Made by a program: the position numbers and the translations under genes | The notes under the pieces: model-generated | Told to the model about the DNA's origin: nothing | What the model saw: only the letters and a program-made list of their open reading frames with translations | Databases searched by the model: none | Shown here: positions 1-8,893 of the stretch, in pieces | Position numbering within the stretch: the first letter of the stretch is position 1 | How the letters are laid out: each line of letters starts with the position of its first letter | Source: Streptomyces sindenensis | Lineage (GTDB): Bacteria > Actinomycetota > Actinomycetes > Streptomycetales > Streptomycetaceae | DNA length: 64,000 nucleotides | Reading direction: 5' to 3' | Assembly: GCF_014649035.1 (NCBI RefSeq) | Contig: NZ_BMSG01000005.1 | Location: forward strand, 1-64,000

Positions 1-84
1 AGCCGCTCAACGATCCTCGCCACAGGCCACAGCCTATCGGGCCAATTGAGATGACTTCTTAATCTCCTTGTCGGTTGATCAGAT

Positions 85-509
85 ATGTCCGTCCGGCTTG
101 TGATCACTGATGCGATGTGGGACCGAATCGAGCCGTTCATGCCTGCCGATCGGATGGCCGGCATCCGTGTTCCGCGAAGCGGGCCAGGAAGGCCGAGGGC
201 CCGCCCCGACACCGTCCTGGGGGACCGCGCGTACTCATCCCGCGCGATCCGTGCGCACCTTCGGCGGCGCGGAATCCGCGCAGTGATCCCTCAGCCGTCC
301 GACCAGATCGGCCACCGACTGCGGCGAGGCCGCGCCGGAGGTCGGCCGCCCGTCTTCGATGCTGAGGCATACAAGCAGCGCGGCTCAGTCGAACGCTCCA
401 TCAACCGGCTCAAGCAGTGGCGTGGCCTGGCCATGCGAACGACAAGCTCGCCATCGCCTACCAGGCCGCACTTCACCTCGCTGCCATCTCCATCTGGGCC
501 CGACGGTGA
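85..509 (+). pseudogene. IS5-family transposase remnant (internal deletion and frameshift)
   Basis: Decayed DDE transposase. The N-terminus has the usual opening (ITDAMWDRIEPFMP), but it jumps from the RSGPGRPR segment directly to the second catalytic aspartate region (LGDRAYSSRAI). Roughly 60 or more residues, including the first Asp, are therefore missing. The third catalytic residue (E in GSVERSINRLKQWRGLAMR) is present. Near base 435 the frame shifts: the family ending (DKLAIAYQAALHLAAISIWAR) continues in another frame and stops at 507-509. It cannot be active. No clear terminal inverted repeats are visible in bases 1-84 or downstream. Family assignment is confident; exact borders are not. 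Confidence 0.85.
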
Positions 510-517
510 AAGCCGTA

Positions 518-919
518 CTACCGCAGGTCCGTGCTTGGTTGGCGGCGCCAGTCCCAATCTGGGTAGCGGTCCAGAAGTGCAATGAACTCATCCGCAGGCA
601 GGATTTCATGGTGGTTGGTGTCGATCAGACCTAGGAAACCAGCGAGAACGTGACGGAGGAATGCGCGGGCTGCGTCCATGGACTCGCACGAGACATAGAC
701 CCCGTACGGCTCACCGATCTGGGATCTCACTTGCTCCAGCTCGTCCGGCTCGTAGTCCGCCAGGATCCTGCCTGAGAGGTCGAGGTAGTACGAGTACCCG
801 TGCCAGTGGAGCCGCTCGTCACCCGTCGCGTCCGGCGCCAGATCGAAGGAGCGGAATGACCGCTCAAGGAACGGGCGTCGCTCCACAGGGGCAAGAACGA
901 TCACAGACGGCCAGGACAC
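518..919 (-). CDS. Hypothetical 133-aa protein, immunity-protein-like
   Basis: I do not recognise a named family. The GTG start at 919 is chosen because a GGAGG lies about nine bases upstream; the frame stays open further upstream but without a ribosome site. The product is small, acidic and probably cytoplasmic, without signal peptide or membrane segment. It contains WHGYSYYLDLSG, an EPYGVYVSC stretch, and an acidic, Trp-rich tail (RYPDWDWRRQ) of a kind I associate with short actinomycete orphan or polymorphic-toxin immunity proteins; that is inference only. It is stranded next to the broken transposase at 85-509, so it may be what is left of a disrupted toxin/immunity locus. No toxin gene is visible nearby. 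Confidence 0.6.
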   Translation of the reverse strand: MSWPSVIVLAPVERRPFLERSFRSFDLAPDATGDERLHWHGYSYYLDLSGRILADYEPDELEQVRSQIGEPYGVYVSCESMDAARAFLRHVLAGFLGLIDTNHHEILPADEFIALLDRYPDWDWRRQPSTDLR

Positions 920-976
920 AAGACTCCACCTCCGCAGCGACAGTATCCGAGCAGCTTTCTCAGGTCGCCTGACTTC

Positions 977-1012
977 TCCACCAGCCGGGGCCGCCTGACA
1001 CCGGCTGGTGGA
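977..1012 (-). terminator. Perfect 12-bp stem hairpin
   Basis: TCCACCAGCCGG at 977-988 pairs exactly with CCGGCTGGTGGA at 1001-1012. It lies 84 bases beyond the stop of the membrane-protein gene 1096-1668 (minus strand) and before the start of the 518-919 gene, so it probably ends the upstream transcript. Confidence 0.6.
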
Positions 1013-1095
1013 CCAAGGAGACACGCTCTAGTCGGCCTGGGACCACGGGGCGGGGGCCGCCGTGGCCGACGGGCCCCCGTTCGGAGCGTCTGCGG

Positions 1096-1668
1096 TCACT
1101 GCGTTCCGCGGGTCCTGCGCAGGTAGTAGGCGCGGGTGACCACGGCGAGCAGCGGGCCCCACGCCAGGATCGGGAGATAGCAGACCCACAGCGCCCAGGC
1201 GCCCGGCCCGCTTGTGGGGAACGCCTCGCCGTTGTCGTTCAGCGGCGGGACGAAGTGGAAGAAGTAGTTGAGCGTGGCGTAGGCGGACAGCGCCGTGGCG
1301 AGGAAGGCGCCCACCGAGGCGGGGACCACGACGGCGCGGACCGACAGCGCGCGTCCGCCGACAAGCGGGACCCAATCGGGAAGGCGTTCACCCCACGGCT
1401 TGACCAGCCCTAGCGTGAGCAGAGCCAGGCATTCCGCGACCAGCGAAAGGAAGACGACGTACGGGCGCTCGCCCGGCAACCAGGTGTGGCCCGCGTACCA
1501 GTCGAACCATTCCGAGACGAGCGCGATGCGCCAGAGTCCGGACGGAAGTGCGCAGAGGGGGATGGCGTACGCCGACCACATGATGGCGCGTGACACCTGT
1601 GGCGTGCGCACTCCGGTGCCCGCGCCGGCGGTCGCACCGGCAAGGGTGGGAGTCTCGGTGGCGCTCAT
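1096..1668 (-). CDS. Integral membrane protein, about four TM segments, unknown function
   Basis: 190-aa hydrophobic protein starting at ATG 1668, preceded by GAAAGGAAGG at good spacing; the longer upstream frame is Pro/Gly/Arg-rich shadow sequence. Hydrophobic spans are seen near residues 28-50, 70-90, 108-130 and 155-178. Between the second and third spans is a short loop with PWGERLPDW and a Gly-Gly-Arg turn. The same loop logic (PWxxxLPRxxP) occurs in the neighbour at 2675-3319, so the two are probably distant relatives from a family of small actinomycete membrane proteins. No catalytic or transporter signature is visible and no function can be given. Confidence 0.75.
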   Translation of the reverse strand: MSATETPTLAGATAGAGTGVRTPQVSRAIMWSAYAIPLCALPSGLWRIALVSEWFDWYAGHTWLPGERPYVVFLSLVAECLALLTLGLVKPWGERLPDWVPLVGGRALSVRAVVVPASVGAFLATALSAYATLNYFFHFVPPLNDNGEAFPTSGPGAWALWVCYLPILAWGPLLAVVTRAYYLRRTRGTQ

Positions 1669-1958
1669 CGCGGCCTTCCTTTCACCGGGACCCGAGAACA
1701 CTCGGGGACACCAGGGGATGCCCGGGGAAGCCCGGGAGTTGCTGCCGTTCCCATCCTCCGGCGCCCTCCCGCCGCCCGGCGTCCTCCCCCGGTGCCGACC
1801 GTCTCCCCCGTACGGCGGAGGCGGTCCCCGCCCTGGGCCGACCCGACCCGCACACATGGCCAGGAAAGGACCGACCGGCTCCGGCCGGCAGCTTTTCCGG
1901 GCCCGGCGATTCTGGGGCATGCTGTTTTCGAGGGCCGCGTTGACGAGTTCATCGCGAT

Positions 1959-2330
1959 TCAGTCTCGGTCTCTACGGGGATGGGAAGTGTGGCGCGATCT
2001 CCGCGGTGTGATCGAGCCAGCCTTCACCTTCTTCGAGCGGTGTGCGGAGTACCCGTCGACCACGAGGTGGATTTCATGGTCGACGTGTCCGACGAGCCGC
2101 TCCAGGAATGGGCGGAATTGGCACGTCCCGGCGGAGTCGAAGGTTCCTGCGACGACCATGAAGTGCATCTGGTCCTTCGTGTTGATCGCCGACATCGCAT
2201 TCACCGAGAACCGGTTGCCGGTACGCCGCGCTATCGGGGCGCGCCCCTTCTCGCCCCACCTGCGCCCGGATCGCCGGCCAGGTCCGCTCATGCCGACGGG
2301 TCGCCCCTCCGGCCCCTGTTCCACCGCCCG
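1959..2330 (-). pseudogene. IS630-family transposase remnant
   Basis: Decayed IS630 DDE transposase. The clear part reads GRAPIARRTGNRFSVNAMSA, then a KDQMHFMVVAGTF segment and a HEIHLVVDGYSAHRSKKVKA segment with the second catalytic Asp. It breaks before the final Glu region. Upstream, around 2270-2300, another frame reads WPAIRAQVGREGA, the family's segment just before the first catalytic Asp, so sequence has been lost and the frame broken there. Bases 2330-2670 hold only low-quality similarity in shifted frames and no intact gene. The insertion separates the two related membrane-protein genes at 1096-1668 and 2675-3319. Confidence 0.75.
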
Positions 2331-2674
2331 TCTGTCGGGTCGCAGGAAGGAAATCCCTTACCGCTTCGGGCAGTTGCCCACTCCGGTCCCGGTCAGCCGC
2401 AGCCGGTCGCGGCCACCACCCGCAGCCGCAGAACCTCCTGCGCCGCCGACGGATGGTGCCGCGGATCCCCCACCGGATCACCCACACCTTGCGTGCCAGA
2501 TCGATACGCGAACTGTCACCCGCCCGCCGTGCGTGCCGCCTTCCTGATCGCCCCCGGGAGGGCATTTCCACCCCGGCGAAGACCTTCCGCGCGTCATCGC
2601 CGAGCTGATATGCCGCAAGCGCCGAACCTTCAACCGTTCCGCCCGGAAGTCTTCCCCTCCACCCCAAGGCCATT

Positions 2675-3319
2675 TCAGCCACCAACGGTGACATTCCATT
2701 TCAGCACCACGGCGAGCGTTCCCAAGACCCCCAGAACAAAGATCAGCACATAAGACGTCCATACTATTCGCCGTACGACAACCTCGCGGATTCCTGCTTG
2801 CCGAAGATATCCGAGCGCAGCGAGAATCAAGCATATTCCCATGGCCACGAACCACGGCTCATAAAAGAGTACGTTCCACAGATTCAGCGCGGTGACGTCG
2901 AGGGTGACCCAGTCGCTCGGATAGTCGACGTGGATCACCCCGCAGAGCTCCAGCAGCTGGGTGACGATCCCCACGATCCCGTGCGCCACCGCGAAGACTC
3001 CGCCCGCCAGTACCGGGACCACGCAGCCGGCCAGCATCAGCGGCCGGGGCAACTCCTGACCCGGCCGGACGGGGAAGCGCCGCGGGAGCGTGCGCACCCA
3101 CGGCTCACTCAGAAACAGACAGGCCACGCCGCCGAGCAGAATCAGCAGCCCCGCAACGTAATTCGCCATGTACCAGACGTCGAGGCTCTCCTCGGTGAAG
3201 GTTCCCGGAACTCCGATCGTCCCGCCCGCGGCCTGGTAGAAACGCACCAGCACCGCATAGAAGACGGAAAGACCGAATCCCCATCGCCCGGCCACCCTTC
3301 CGGACTTGCCACCGATCAT
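2675..3319 (-). CDS. Integral membrane protein (DUF3995-like), about five TM segments
   Basis: 214-aa membrane protein; the ATG at 3319 follows an AGAAGGAG ribosome site. Hydrophobic spans occur near residues 13-30, 50-72, 92-118, 148-172 and 183-207. The extracytoplasmic part after the first span (QAAGGTIGVPGTF) and the PWVRTLPRRFP loop resemble small actinomycete DUF3995-type proteins, but I cannot confirm the family by eye. It shares the loop pattern with the 1096-1668 product. No transporter motif is visible. The base use near its 3' end (2690-2860) is less GC-rich than the neighbours, in keeping with the worn, transposon-scarred setting. Confidence 0.7.
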   Translation of the reverse strand: MIGGKSGRVAGRWGFGLSVFYAVLVRFYQAAGGTIGVPGTFTEESLDVWYMANYVAGLLILLGGVACLFLSEPWVRTLPRRFPVRPGQELPRPLMLAGCVVPVLAGGVFAVAHGIVGIVTQLLELCGVIHVDYPSDWVTLDVTALNLWNVLFYEPWFVAMGICLILAALGYLRQAGIREVVVRRIVWTSYVLIFVLGVLGTLAVVLKWNVTVGG

Positions 3320-3553
3320 TTCCGCGCTCCTTCTCGATCCGCTTCCCGGCGGCTCCCGACCTGGCCTCCGCCGAACTCATCATCGCCCAGCGGAGACCGC
3401 CGAAGCACACCCCGCCCGTGCACCTCCCTCCATTTCGAAGAATTGAAATCAGGCTAGGGAAGTCCGTACGCGCGACGATACGTTCGACCGGCCATATGCT
3501 GCTCCGTTTCCGATCATTTCCGAGTGGCACCGACCATCAGCTGAGGAGGGCCT

Positions 3554-4549
3554 GTGAGCATCGCCATTTCTGCGCAGGGGCTGCGCAAACGCTACGGAGA
3601 CCACGAGGCCCTCAAGGGCGTCGATCTCACAGTCGAGGAGGGCACCGTACTGGGCCTGCTCGGGCCCAACGGTGCCGGCAAGACGACGATCGTGCGCATC
3701 CTGGCCACGCTCATCGAGGCCGACGCCGGACAGGCCACCGTGGCCGGGTACGACATCGCTCGCCAGCCCCGCGAGGTGCGCCGCAGGATCGGCCTGACCG
3801 GCCAGTACGCCGCTCTCGACGAACGTCTGACGGGCCGCGAGAACCTGGTGCTGATCGGCCGGCTCTTCCACATCGGACGGTTCGCTGCCCGGACCCGGGC
3901 GCAGGAACTGCTGGAGCAGTTCGGCCTGACGGAAGCCGCAGGCCGCCGGGTCAGCACGTACTCCGGAGGCATGCGGCGCAGACTCGACCTCGCGGCCAGC
4001 CTCATCGCGTCCCCGCCGATCATCTTCCTGGACGAACCGACCACGGGGCTCGACCCCGCGAGCCGCAACGTGCTGTGGGAGATGGTCCGCGAGCAGGTCC
4101 GCAACGGTGTGACCGTGCTGCTGACCACCCAGTACCTGGAGGAGGCCGACCAGCTCGCCGACCGCATCATCGTCATCAACGACGGACTCACCGTCGGCGA
4201 GGGCACGCCCGACGAACTCAAGCGCACGGTCGGCGGCGAGCGCCTGGAGATCACCTTCACCGAGACGGAGACGGCAGAGGTCGCGGCGAAGGCGCTGAGC
4301 GCCGTCGGCTTCGCCCCCGCCATGGCGGACCAGGCAGTGCCCCGGCTCTCCGCGCCGCTGGAGACAGGCCTGGTCGGCATCGCCCTGGCATCCACCACCC
4401 TCGACCAACTCGGCCTGGCTGTCGCGGACTTCTCGGTGCGCAAGCCGTCGCTGGACGACGTGTTCCTCGAACTGACCGGCAAGCAGGGCATGCAGAGGGC
4501 AGAGGCCGAACACACGATGCAGGAAGACCCGGAGGCCGTGTCCCGATGA
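3554..4549 (+). CDS. ABC exporter ATP-binding protein, DrrA type
   Basis: 331-aa ATPase that would power the membrane subunit encoded next (overlap ATGA at 4546-4549), forming a DrrA/DrrB-type drug or lipid exporter at the cytoplasmic membrane. Walker A GPNGAGKTT is at residues 37-45, the signature YSGGM at 136-140 and Walker B IIFLDEP at 156-162, followed by a GLDPASR D-loop and a QYLEEAD switch. The roughly 90-residue C-terminal extension ends in DDVFLELTGK, the hallmark of daunorubicin-resistance-type ATPases. The GTG start follows GAGGAGGG. It is the first gene of a four-gene operon with a reductase and an MMPL transporter. The substrate is unknown; no biosynthetic cluster adjoins it. Confidence 0.93.
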   Translation: MSIAISAQGLRKRYGDHEALKGVDLTVEEGTVLGLLGPNGAGKTTIVRILATLIEADAGQATVAGYDIARQPREVRRRIGLTGQYAALDERLTGRENLVLIGRLFHIGRFAARTRAQELLEQFGLTEAAGRRVSTYSGGMRRRLDLAASLIASPPIIFLDEPTTGLDPASRNVLWEMVREQVRNGVTVLLTTQYLEEADQLADRIIVINDGLTVGEGTPDELKRTVGGERLEITFTETETAEVAAKALSAVGFAPAMADQAVPRLSAPLETGLVGIALASTTLDQLGLAVADFSVRKPSLDDVFLELTGKQGMQRAEAEHTMQEDPEAVSR

Positions 4550-5340
4550 ATGAGGCACTGAACGACTCAGTGGTGCTCATTGGGCGCCATATGCGCCACC
4601 TGACGCGCATCCCCGAGAAGTTGATCGGCGTGACCATCATGCCCATCGCCCTGGTTCTGGTGTTCGGCTACCTCTTCGGCAGTGCCATGTCGGTGCCGGG
4701 CGGCGGCAACTACCAGGAATACATCATGGCGGGCATCTTCGTGCAGATGATGCTGGCGGGCATCGGCACCACCGCGATCGGCGTGGCCGACGATCTCAAC
4801 AACGGCCTGGTGGACCGTTTCCGCTCACTGCCGATGTCGCAGGTGGCCGTGCTGATCGGCCGCACCGCCTCCGACCTGGTCCTGACGCTCGTGTCCTGTA
4901 TCGGGATCACCGCCGTGGGCTATCTGATCGGATGGCGCACCCACCAAGGGTTCGTGAAGACACTCGCCGGTTTCGGGCTGCTCCTCCTCCTCGGCTACGC
5001 CGTCTCCTGGCTCGGTGTGCTGATCGGTCTGGTCGTGCGCAACCCCGAGGCGGTCAACTCGATCTCCGTGTTCATCTCGATGCCGCTGTCGTTCCTCTCG
5101 GCGGCGTTCATCCCGCTCAACAACCTTCCCTCGTGGCTCCAGGTCATCGCTGAATGGAACCCCATGAGCGCCGTGGTGACCGCCGTGCGGTCCCTGTGGG
5201 GCAACCCGACCGCAGTGACCGCGGACAGCAGCTTCGCTCTCAGGCATCCGCTCCCCTTCGCGCTCATCGGGTCGATCCTGCTCCTCGCCGTCATGGTGCC
5301 GCTGGCGAGCCGCGCCTACCGCCGCGCGGTAGCCGCCTGA
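4546..5340 (+). CDS. ABC-2 type exporter permease, DrrB type
   Basis: 264-aa membrane partner of the ATPase at 3554-4549; its ATG overlaps that gene's stop, indicating coupled translation. The sequence shows a short cytoplasmic N-terminus, a first span at about 28-48 (IMPIALVLVFGYLFG), an external loop, then four to five further spans, with the ABC-2 feature GLVDRFRSLPM in a cytoplasmic loop (about 88-98) and the NPEAVNSISVF helix. The region LPSWLQVIAEWNPMSAVVTAVR is typical of DrrB proteins. Length is normal for the family. The role is ATP-driven export of a hydrophobic compound; the substrate cannot be told from sequence. Confidence 0.9.
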   Translation: MNEALNDSVVLIGRHMRHLTRIPEKLIGVTIMPIALVLVFGYLFGSAMSVPGGGNYQEYIMAGIFVQMMLAGIGTTAIGVADDLNNGLVDRFRSLPMSQVAVLIGRTASDLVLTLVSCIGITAVGYLIGWRTHQGFVKTLAGFGLLLLLGYAVSWLGVLIGLVVRNPEAVNSISVFISMPLSFLSAAFIPLNNLPSWLQVIAEWNPMSAVVTAVRSLWGNPTAVTADSSFALRHPLPFALIGSILLLAVMVPLASRAYRRAVAA

Positions 5341-5392
5341 CCTGACCGCGCGTCACCCCACGGCCGACCGTACGCAGAGAACGGAGTGTGAC

Positions 5393-5998
5393 ATGACCAA
5401 TCGCTTCACGGTGCTCGGCATCGGCGGTTCGCCCCGGGCCGGGTCGACGTCCGAGCGAGCGCTGCGCATCAGCCTGGAAGCGGCCGAACGCCGGGGCGCC
5501 CGCACCGACCTGATCACGGGACCCGAACTCGACTTGCCGCTGTACGACCCACGAACCCCGGTACGCACGCCCCGGGCCCGGCACCTGGTCCAGCGGATCG
5601 CCAAGGCCGACGGAATCATCCTTGCGACGCCCGCCTATCACGGCACCGTGTCCGGGCTCGTGAAGAACGTCCTGGACTACGTGGAGGATCTGCGGGACGA
5701 CCCGCGGCCGTACTTCACCGGGCGTGCCGTCGGCTGCCTCGCCGTCGGCCAGGGCTGGCAGGGCGCGGTCACAGCGCTGGCGGCGCTGCGTACGACCACG
5801 CACGCGCTGCGCGGCTGGCCGACCCCGCTCGGCGTGCCGGTCAATACCGAGACCGGAGTCTTCCGCGACACCGAGCGGTGCAGTGACCCGGGGACCGAGG
5901 TCCAGCTGGGGATCCTGGGCGACCAGGTCGTGGAGTTCGCCCAGATGTACAAGGCGCTGGAAGCGGCGCGACTCGTCGGCGCGGCAGCCGCCGGCTGA
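5393..5998 (+). CDS. NADPH-dependent FMN reductase family protein
   Basis: 201-aa flavodoxin-fold oxidoreductase. The N-terminal phosphate-binding loop GIGGSPRAGSTSERAL (about 9-24) binds FMN phosphate, and TPAYHGTVSGLVKNVLDY (about 79-96) is the second flavin-binding segment found in NADPH:FMN reductase and azoreductase-like families. It sits 52 bases after the DrrB-type permease and 50 before the MMPL transporter on the same strand, so it probably belongs to this export operon. It could reduce or detoxify the exported compound or supply reduced flavin, but that is inference. Ribosome site GGAG lies before ATG 5393. Confidence 0.88.
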   Translation: MTNRFTVLGIGGSPRAGSTSERALRISLEAAERRGARTDLITGPELDLPLYDPRTPVRTPRARHLVQRIAKADGIILATPAYHGTVSGLVKNVLDYVEDLRDDPRPYFTGRAVGCLAVGQGWQGAVTALAALRTTTHALRGWPTPLGVPVNTETGVFRDTERCSDPGTEVQLGILGDQVVEFAQMYKALEAARLVGAAAAG

Positions 5999-6048
5999 CA
6001 ACGCCTGGCCGGGACAGGACAGGCAGTGAAAACGAGAGTGGAGCAGTT

Positions 6049-8247
6049 GTGGGCAGACTAGGCCGTTGGTGCTTCCGACACCGGTGGATCGTCATCATGT
6101 TGTGGATCGTCGCCTTCGCGGGCGTCACCATGGCCAGTTCGGCTGCGGGCGGAGCCAAGTTCTCCAGTTCGTTCTCGCTTCCGGGCACCGAGTCGACCAA
6201 GGCGCTCGACCTCATGAAGGAGGCGTTCCCGAAGCAGTCGGGCGAGTCCGCCTCCATCGTGTGGAAAGCCTCGTCGTCCGTCCGCGACGCCGACGTCGAA
6301 CGAACGATGTCCGACCTCCTCAAGAAGGCGGCGAAGCTTCCCAAGGTCGGGCAGGTCGCCAGTCCGTACACGCCGCACGGCGCGGCGCAGATCAGCGAGA
6401 ACGGGAAGATCGCCTACGCGCAGATCACCTTCACCCAGTCCTTCGACAAGCTGGTGGTTGACGATGTCAAACCGCTCGTCGACGCCGCCAAGGCCGCCCG
6501 CGGCGACGGACTCCAGGTGGAGCTGGGTGGCAACGTGATCACGCTGGCCGACGCGGCCCCGGCCAACATCAGTGAGATCGTCGGCGTCATCGCGGCCGCG
6601 ATCGTGCTCTATCTCGCGTTCGGCTCCTTCCTCGCCATGCTGCTCCCGATCGTCACGGCGATCTTCAGCGTCGGCCTCGGAATGAACGGCATCGCCCTGT
6701 TCACGCACACAGCCGATGTACCGTCGTTCGCTTCGATGCTCGGCATGCTCATCGGCCTGGGCGTCGGCATCGACTACGCCCTCTTCATCGTCACCCGTTA
6801 CCGCACGGGCATCCGCGACGGGCTGACCCCGGAGGAGGCGACGGTCCAGGCGATCAACACCTCCGGCCGTGCCGTTCTGTTCGCGGGCGGCACCGTGTGC
6901 ATCGCGCTGCTCGGCATGCTCGTTCTCAATCTGAGCTTCCTCAACGGTGTGGCCGTCGCGGCGTCCATCGTCGTCCTGTCCACGATGGCGGCGGCGGTAA
7001 CCCTGCTGCCCGCGATGCTGGGCCTGATGAAGGCCAAGGTGTTCAACCGCCGTCAGCGGCGTCGACTGGAGCAGCCCCGGCAGGACGAGGAGAAGACCAC
7101 CCTCGCCGCGCGCTGGTCGGCACTGGTGGAGCGCCGGCCCAAGGCCCTGGCCGCCATCGCTCTCATCGTCATGGTCGCCTTCGCCATCCCGACGATGTCG
7201 CTGCGGCTCGGATTCTCCGACCAGGGCAACAGCCCGAGTGCCACCACCGTACGCAAGGCCTACGACACGCTGGCCGAGGGCTTCGGCCCGGGTTCCAACG
7301 GCCCATTGCAGCTCGTCGCCGTGCCCGGGAAGTCGGCCGACGACAGCGCGCTCACCTCCTTGGTCGCCAAGGTGCGCGATACCGAGGGTGTCGCCCAGGC
7401 CGTGGCACTGCCGCCGACCCCCGAGGCCAAGGTACGCATCGTGCAGGTCATACCGACGACCTCTCCACAGTCGGAGGAGACCTCGGAACTGATCACCACG
7501 CTACGCGAGGACGTCATCCCCGGAGCTGTCGAGGGCAGTTCGCTGGAGGTGTACGTCGGCGGCGGCACGGCGATCGCCGACGACTTCGCCGAAGTACTCT
7601 CGGCCAAGCTGCCGCTGTTCATCACCGTGGTCGTCGCGCTCGGCTTTCTTCTTCTGCTGCTGGCCTTCCGCAGCTTCGTCGTCCCCGCCACCGCCGCCGC
7701 GATGAACCTGATCGCCGTCGCCTCGTCCTTCGGTGTCCTCGTCCTGATCTTCCAGTGGGGCGTGGGATCGGACCTGCTGGGCGTGGGCAAGGGACCGATC
7801 GAGGCGTTCCTCCCGGTCGTCATGCTGTCGATGCTGTTCGGCCTCTCCATGGACTACCAGGTCTTCCTGGTCAGCCGCATGCACGAGGAGTGGGTCAAGG
7901 GCGCGGACAACACCCGCGCGGTCCGCACCGGCCTGGCCGAGACGAGCCGCGTCATCAACGCCGCCGCCATCATCATGATCGCGGTGTTCGGGGCGTTCAT
8001 CCTGGCCGGCGAGCGCACCATCGCCATGTTCGGCATCGGCCTGGCGGCCGCGGTCGCGATCGACGCGTTCGTGCTGCGCACCATGCTGGTACCCGCTCTG
8101 ATGCACCTCTTCGGCGCATCCAACTGGTGGCTGCCGTCCTGGCTGGACCGGATCCTGCCGCGTCTGACCGTGGAAGGGCCGTCACCGTCCGAGCCCGCGC
8201 GGATCAGCCCGGACGAGGACCGCCTGGTGCTCAGCGGCAAGAACTGA
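6049..8247 (+). CDS. MMPL/RND-superfamily transporter
   Basis: 732-aa polytopic transporter of the MMPL branch of RND, which uses the proton gradient to move lipids or hydrophobic metabolites. It has the duplicated layout: a TM segment near residues 15-35, a periplasmic domain (about 36-175), a block of TM helices (about 178-335, including GLGVGIDYALFIVTRYR with the usual Asp-Tyr pair), a cytoplasmic loop, then a second TM-periplasm-TM repeat with LFGLSMDYQVFLVSRMHEEW. The start is GTG 6049. It is the last gene of the operon and is followed at once by a perfect hairpin. Together with DrrA/B it suggests export of a hydrophobic compound or self-resistance. Confidence 0.92.
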   Translation: MGRLGRWCFRHRWIVIMLWIVAFAGVTMASSAAGGAKFSSSFSLPGTESTKALDLMKEAFPKQSGESASIVWKASSSVRDADVERTMSDLLKKAAKLPKVGQVASPYTPHGAAQISENGKIAYAQITFTQSFDKLVVDDVKPLVDAAKAARGDGLQVELGGNVITLADAAPANISEIVGVIAAAIVLYLAFGSFLAMLLPIVTAIFSVGLGMNGIALFTHTADVPSFASMLGMLIGLGVGIDYALFIVTRYRTGIRDGLTPEEATVQAINTSGRAVLFAGGTVCIALLGMLVLNLSFLNGVAVAASIVVLSTMAAAVTLLPAMLGLMKAKVFNRRQRRRLEQPRQDEEKTTLAARWSALVERRPKALAAIALIVMVAFAIPTMSLRLGFSDQGNSPSATTVRKAYDTLAEGFGPGSNGPLQLVAVPGKSADDSALTSLVAKVRDTEGVAQAVALPPTPEAKVRIVQVIPTTSPQSEETSELITTLREDVIPGAVEGSSLEVYVGGGTAIADDFAEVLSAKLPLFITVVVALGFLLLLLAFRSFVVPATAAAMNLIAVASSFGVLVLIFQWGVGSDLLGVGKGPIEAFLPVVMLSMLFGLSMDYQVFLVSRMHEEWVKGADNTRAVRTGLAETSRVINAAAIIMIAVFGAFILAGERTIAMFGIGLAAAVAIDAFVLRTMLVPALMHLFGASNWWLPSWLDRILPRLTVEGPSPSEPARISPDEDRLVLSGKN

Positions 8248-8273
8248 ACGATCTCGGTTCCTTCGGGGGCGGG

Positions 8274-8299
8274 GGGGCGGTCGCAGCTGCGACCGCCCC
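8274..8299 (+). terminator. Rho-independent-like terminator of the export operon
   Basis: Perfect 12-bp stem: GGGGCGGTCGCA at 8274-8285 and TGCGACCGCCCC at 8288-8299 with a two-base gap, followed by a T-rich run (GTTGTCTTCTT). It starts 26 bases after the MMPL stop codon. Confidence 0.85.
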
Positions 8300-8499
8300 G
8301 TTGTCTTCTTCGCGGTCCTGCAAGAGGGCCGCTGGCCTCCGGGCCCGGCATGACTGTTGCCCCCTGTCGAACGGATGACCTGGGGGGTGGTGTCACCGGG
8401 ACCGAGGGGTGCCGTCGGAGACGCTGATCAGAGGCCCGACCACCGCCCGGCCGGGCGCAATGCCCGGTCAACTGCGGGCGGCAGGTCTGCATAACGTGG

Positions 8500-8715
8500 A
8501 TGCGCGCGAACGGACCCACCGCCGAGGCCGGCACCGGCCCGGGTCCCGGGTCCGGGTCCGAGGCCGGGTCCGGGTCCGGGGATGCCGGAGCGGCTGGGAG
8601 CGTCCCCTACATGGTTCCGTTCGTCGCCGCGGGCGGTCTGCTCATCGCCCTGTCGTTCGCCATCGGCGGCTACGAGACAGCGAGCGCCAGGTCGTCCCCA
8701 GCGATGGACCTATGA
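8500..8715 (+). CDS. Doubtful 71-aa single-TM protein
   Basis: Possible small membrane protein: a Gly/Ser/Pro/Glu low-complexity N-terminus (residues 8-30, produced by GGGTCC-type hexamer repeats at about 8538-8580), then VPYMVPFVAAGGLLIALSFAIGG, which would form one TM helix, and a short charged tail. There is no clear ribosome site before the ATG. It lies alone between the terminator at 8274 and the convergent gene ending at 8894. The hydrophobic helix favours a real gene and the repeat-derived N-terminus counts against it. The rest of 8300-8893 holds nothing I can assign. Confidence 0.35.
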   Translation: MRANGPTAEAGTGPGPGSGSEAGSGSGDAGAAGSVPYMVPFVAAGGLLIALSFAIGGYETASARSSPAMDL

Positions 8716-8893
8716 CCAGGACGGGGCGTCCTCGGGACCGTCGACGCAGTACTTGAGGGTGTTCCTTGGTGTGTCGCTCACCCGCTCGCCCCTCTCATCC
8801 GGCTCCCGCCTCCCCCGACTCAGGTGGCCGGCGTCGCGGGGCCCTGGCCGCCCCGGGTGGGGAGCGGGGTGCGGACGGGAACGCCGCGGTGGG

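Noticed and set aside
1..84. Terminal inverted repeat of the IS5-like element
   Set aside because: No matching inverted copy was found downstream of the remnant, so the element ends cannot be defined.
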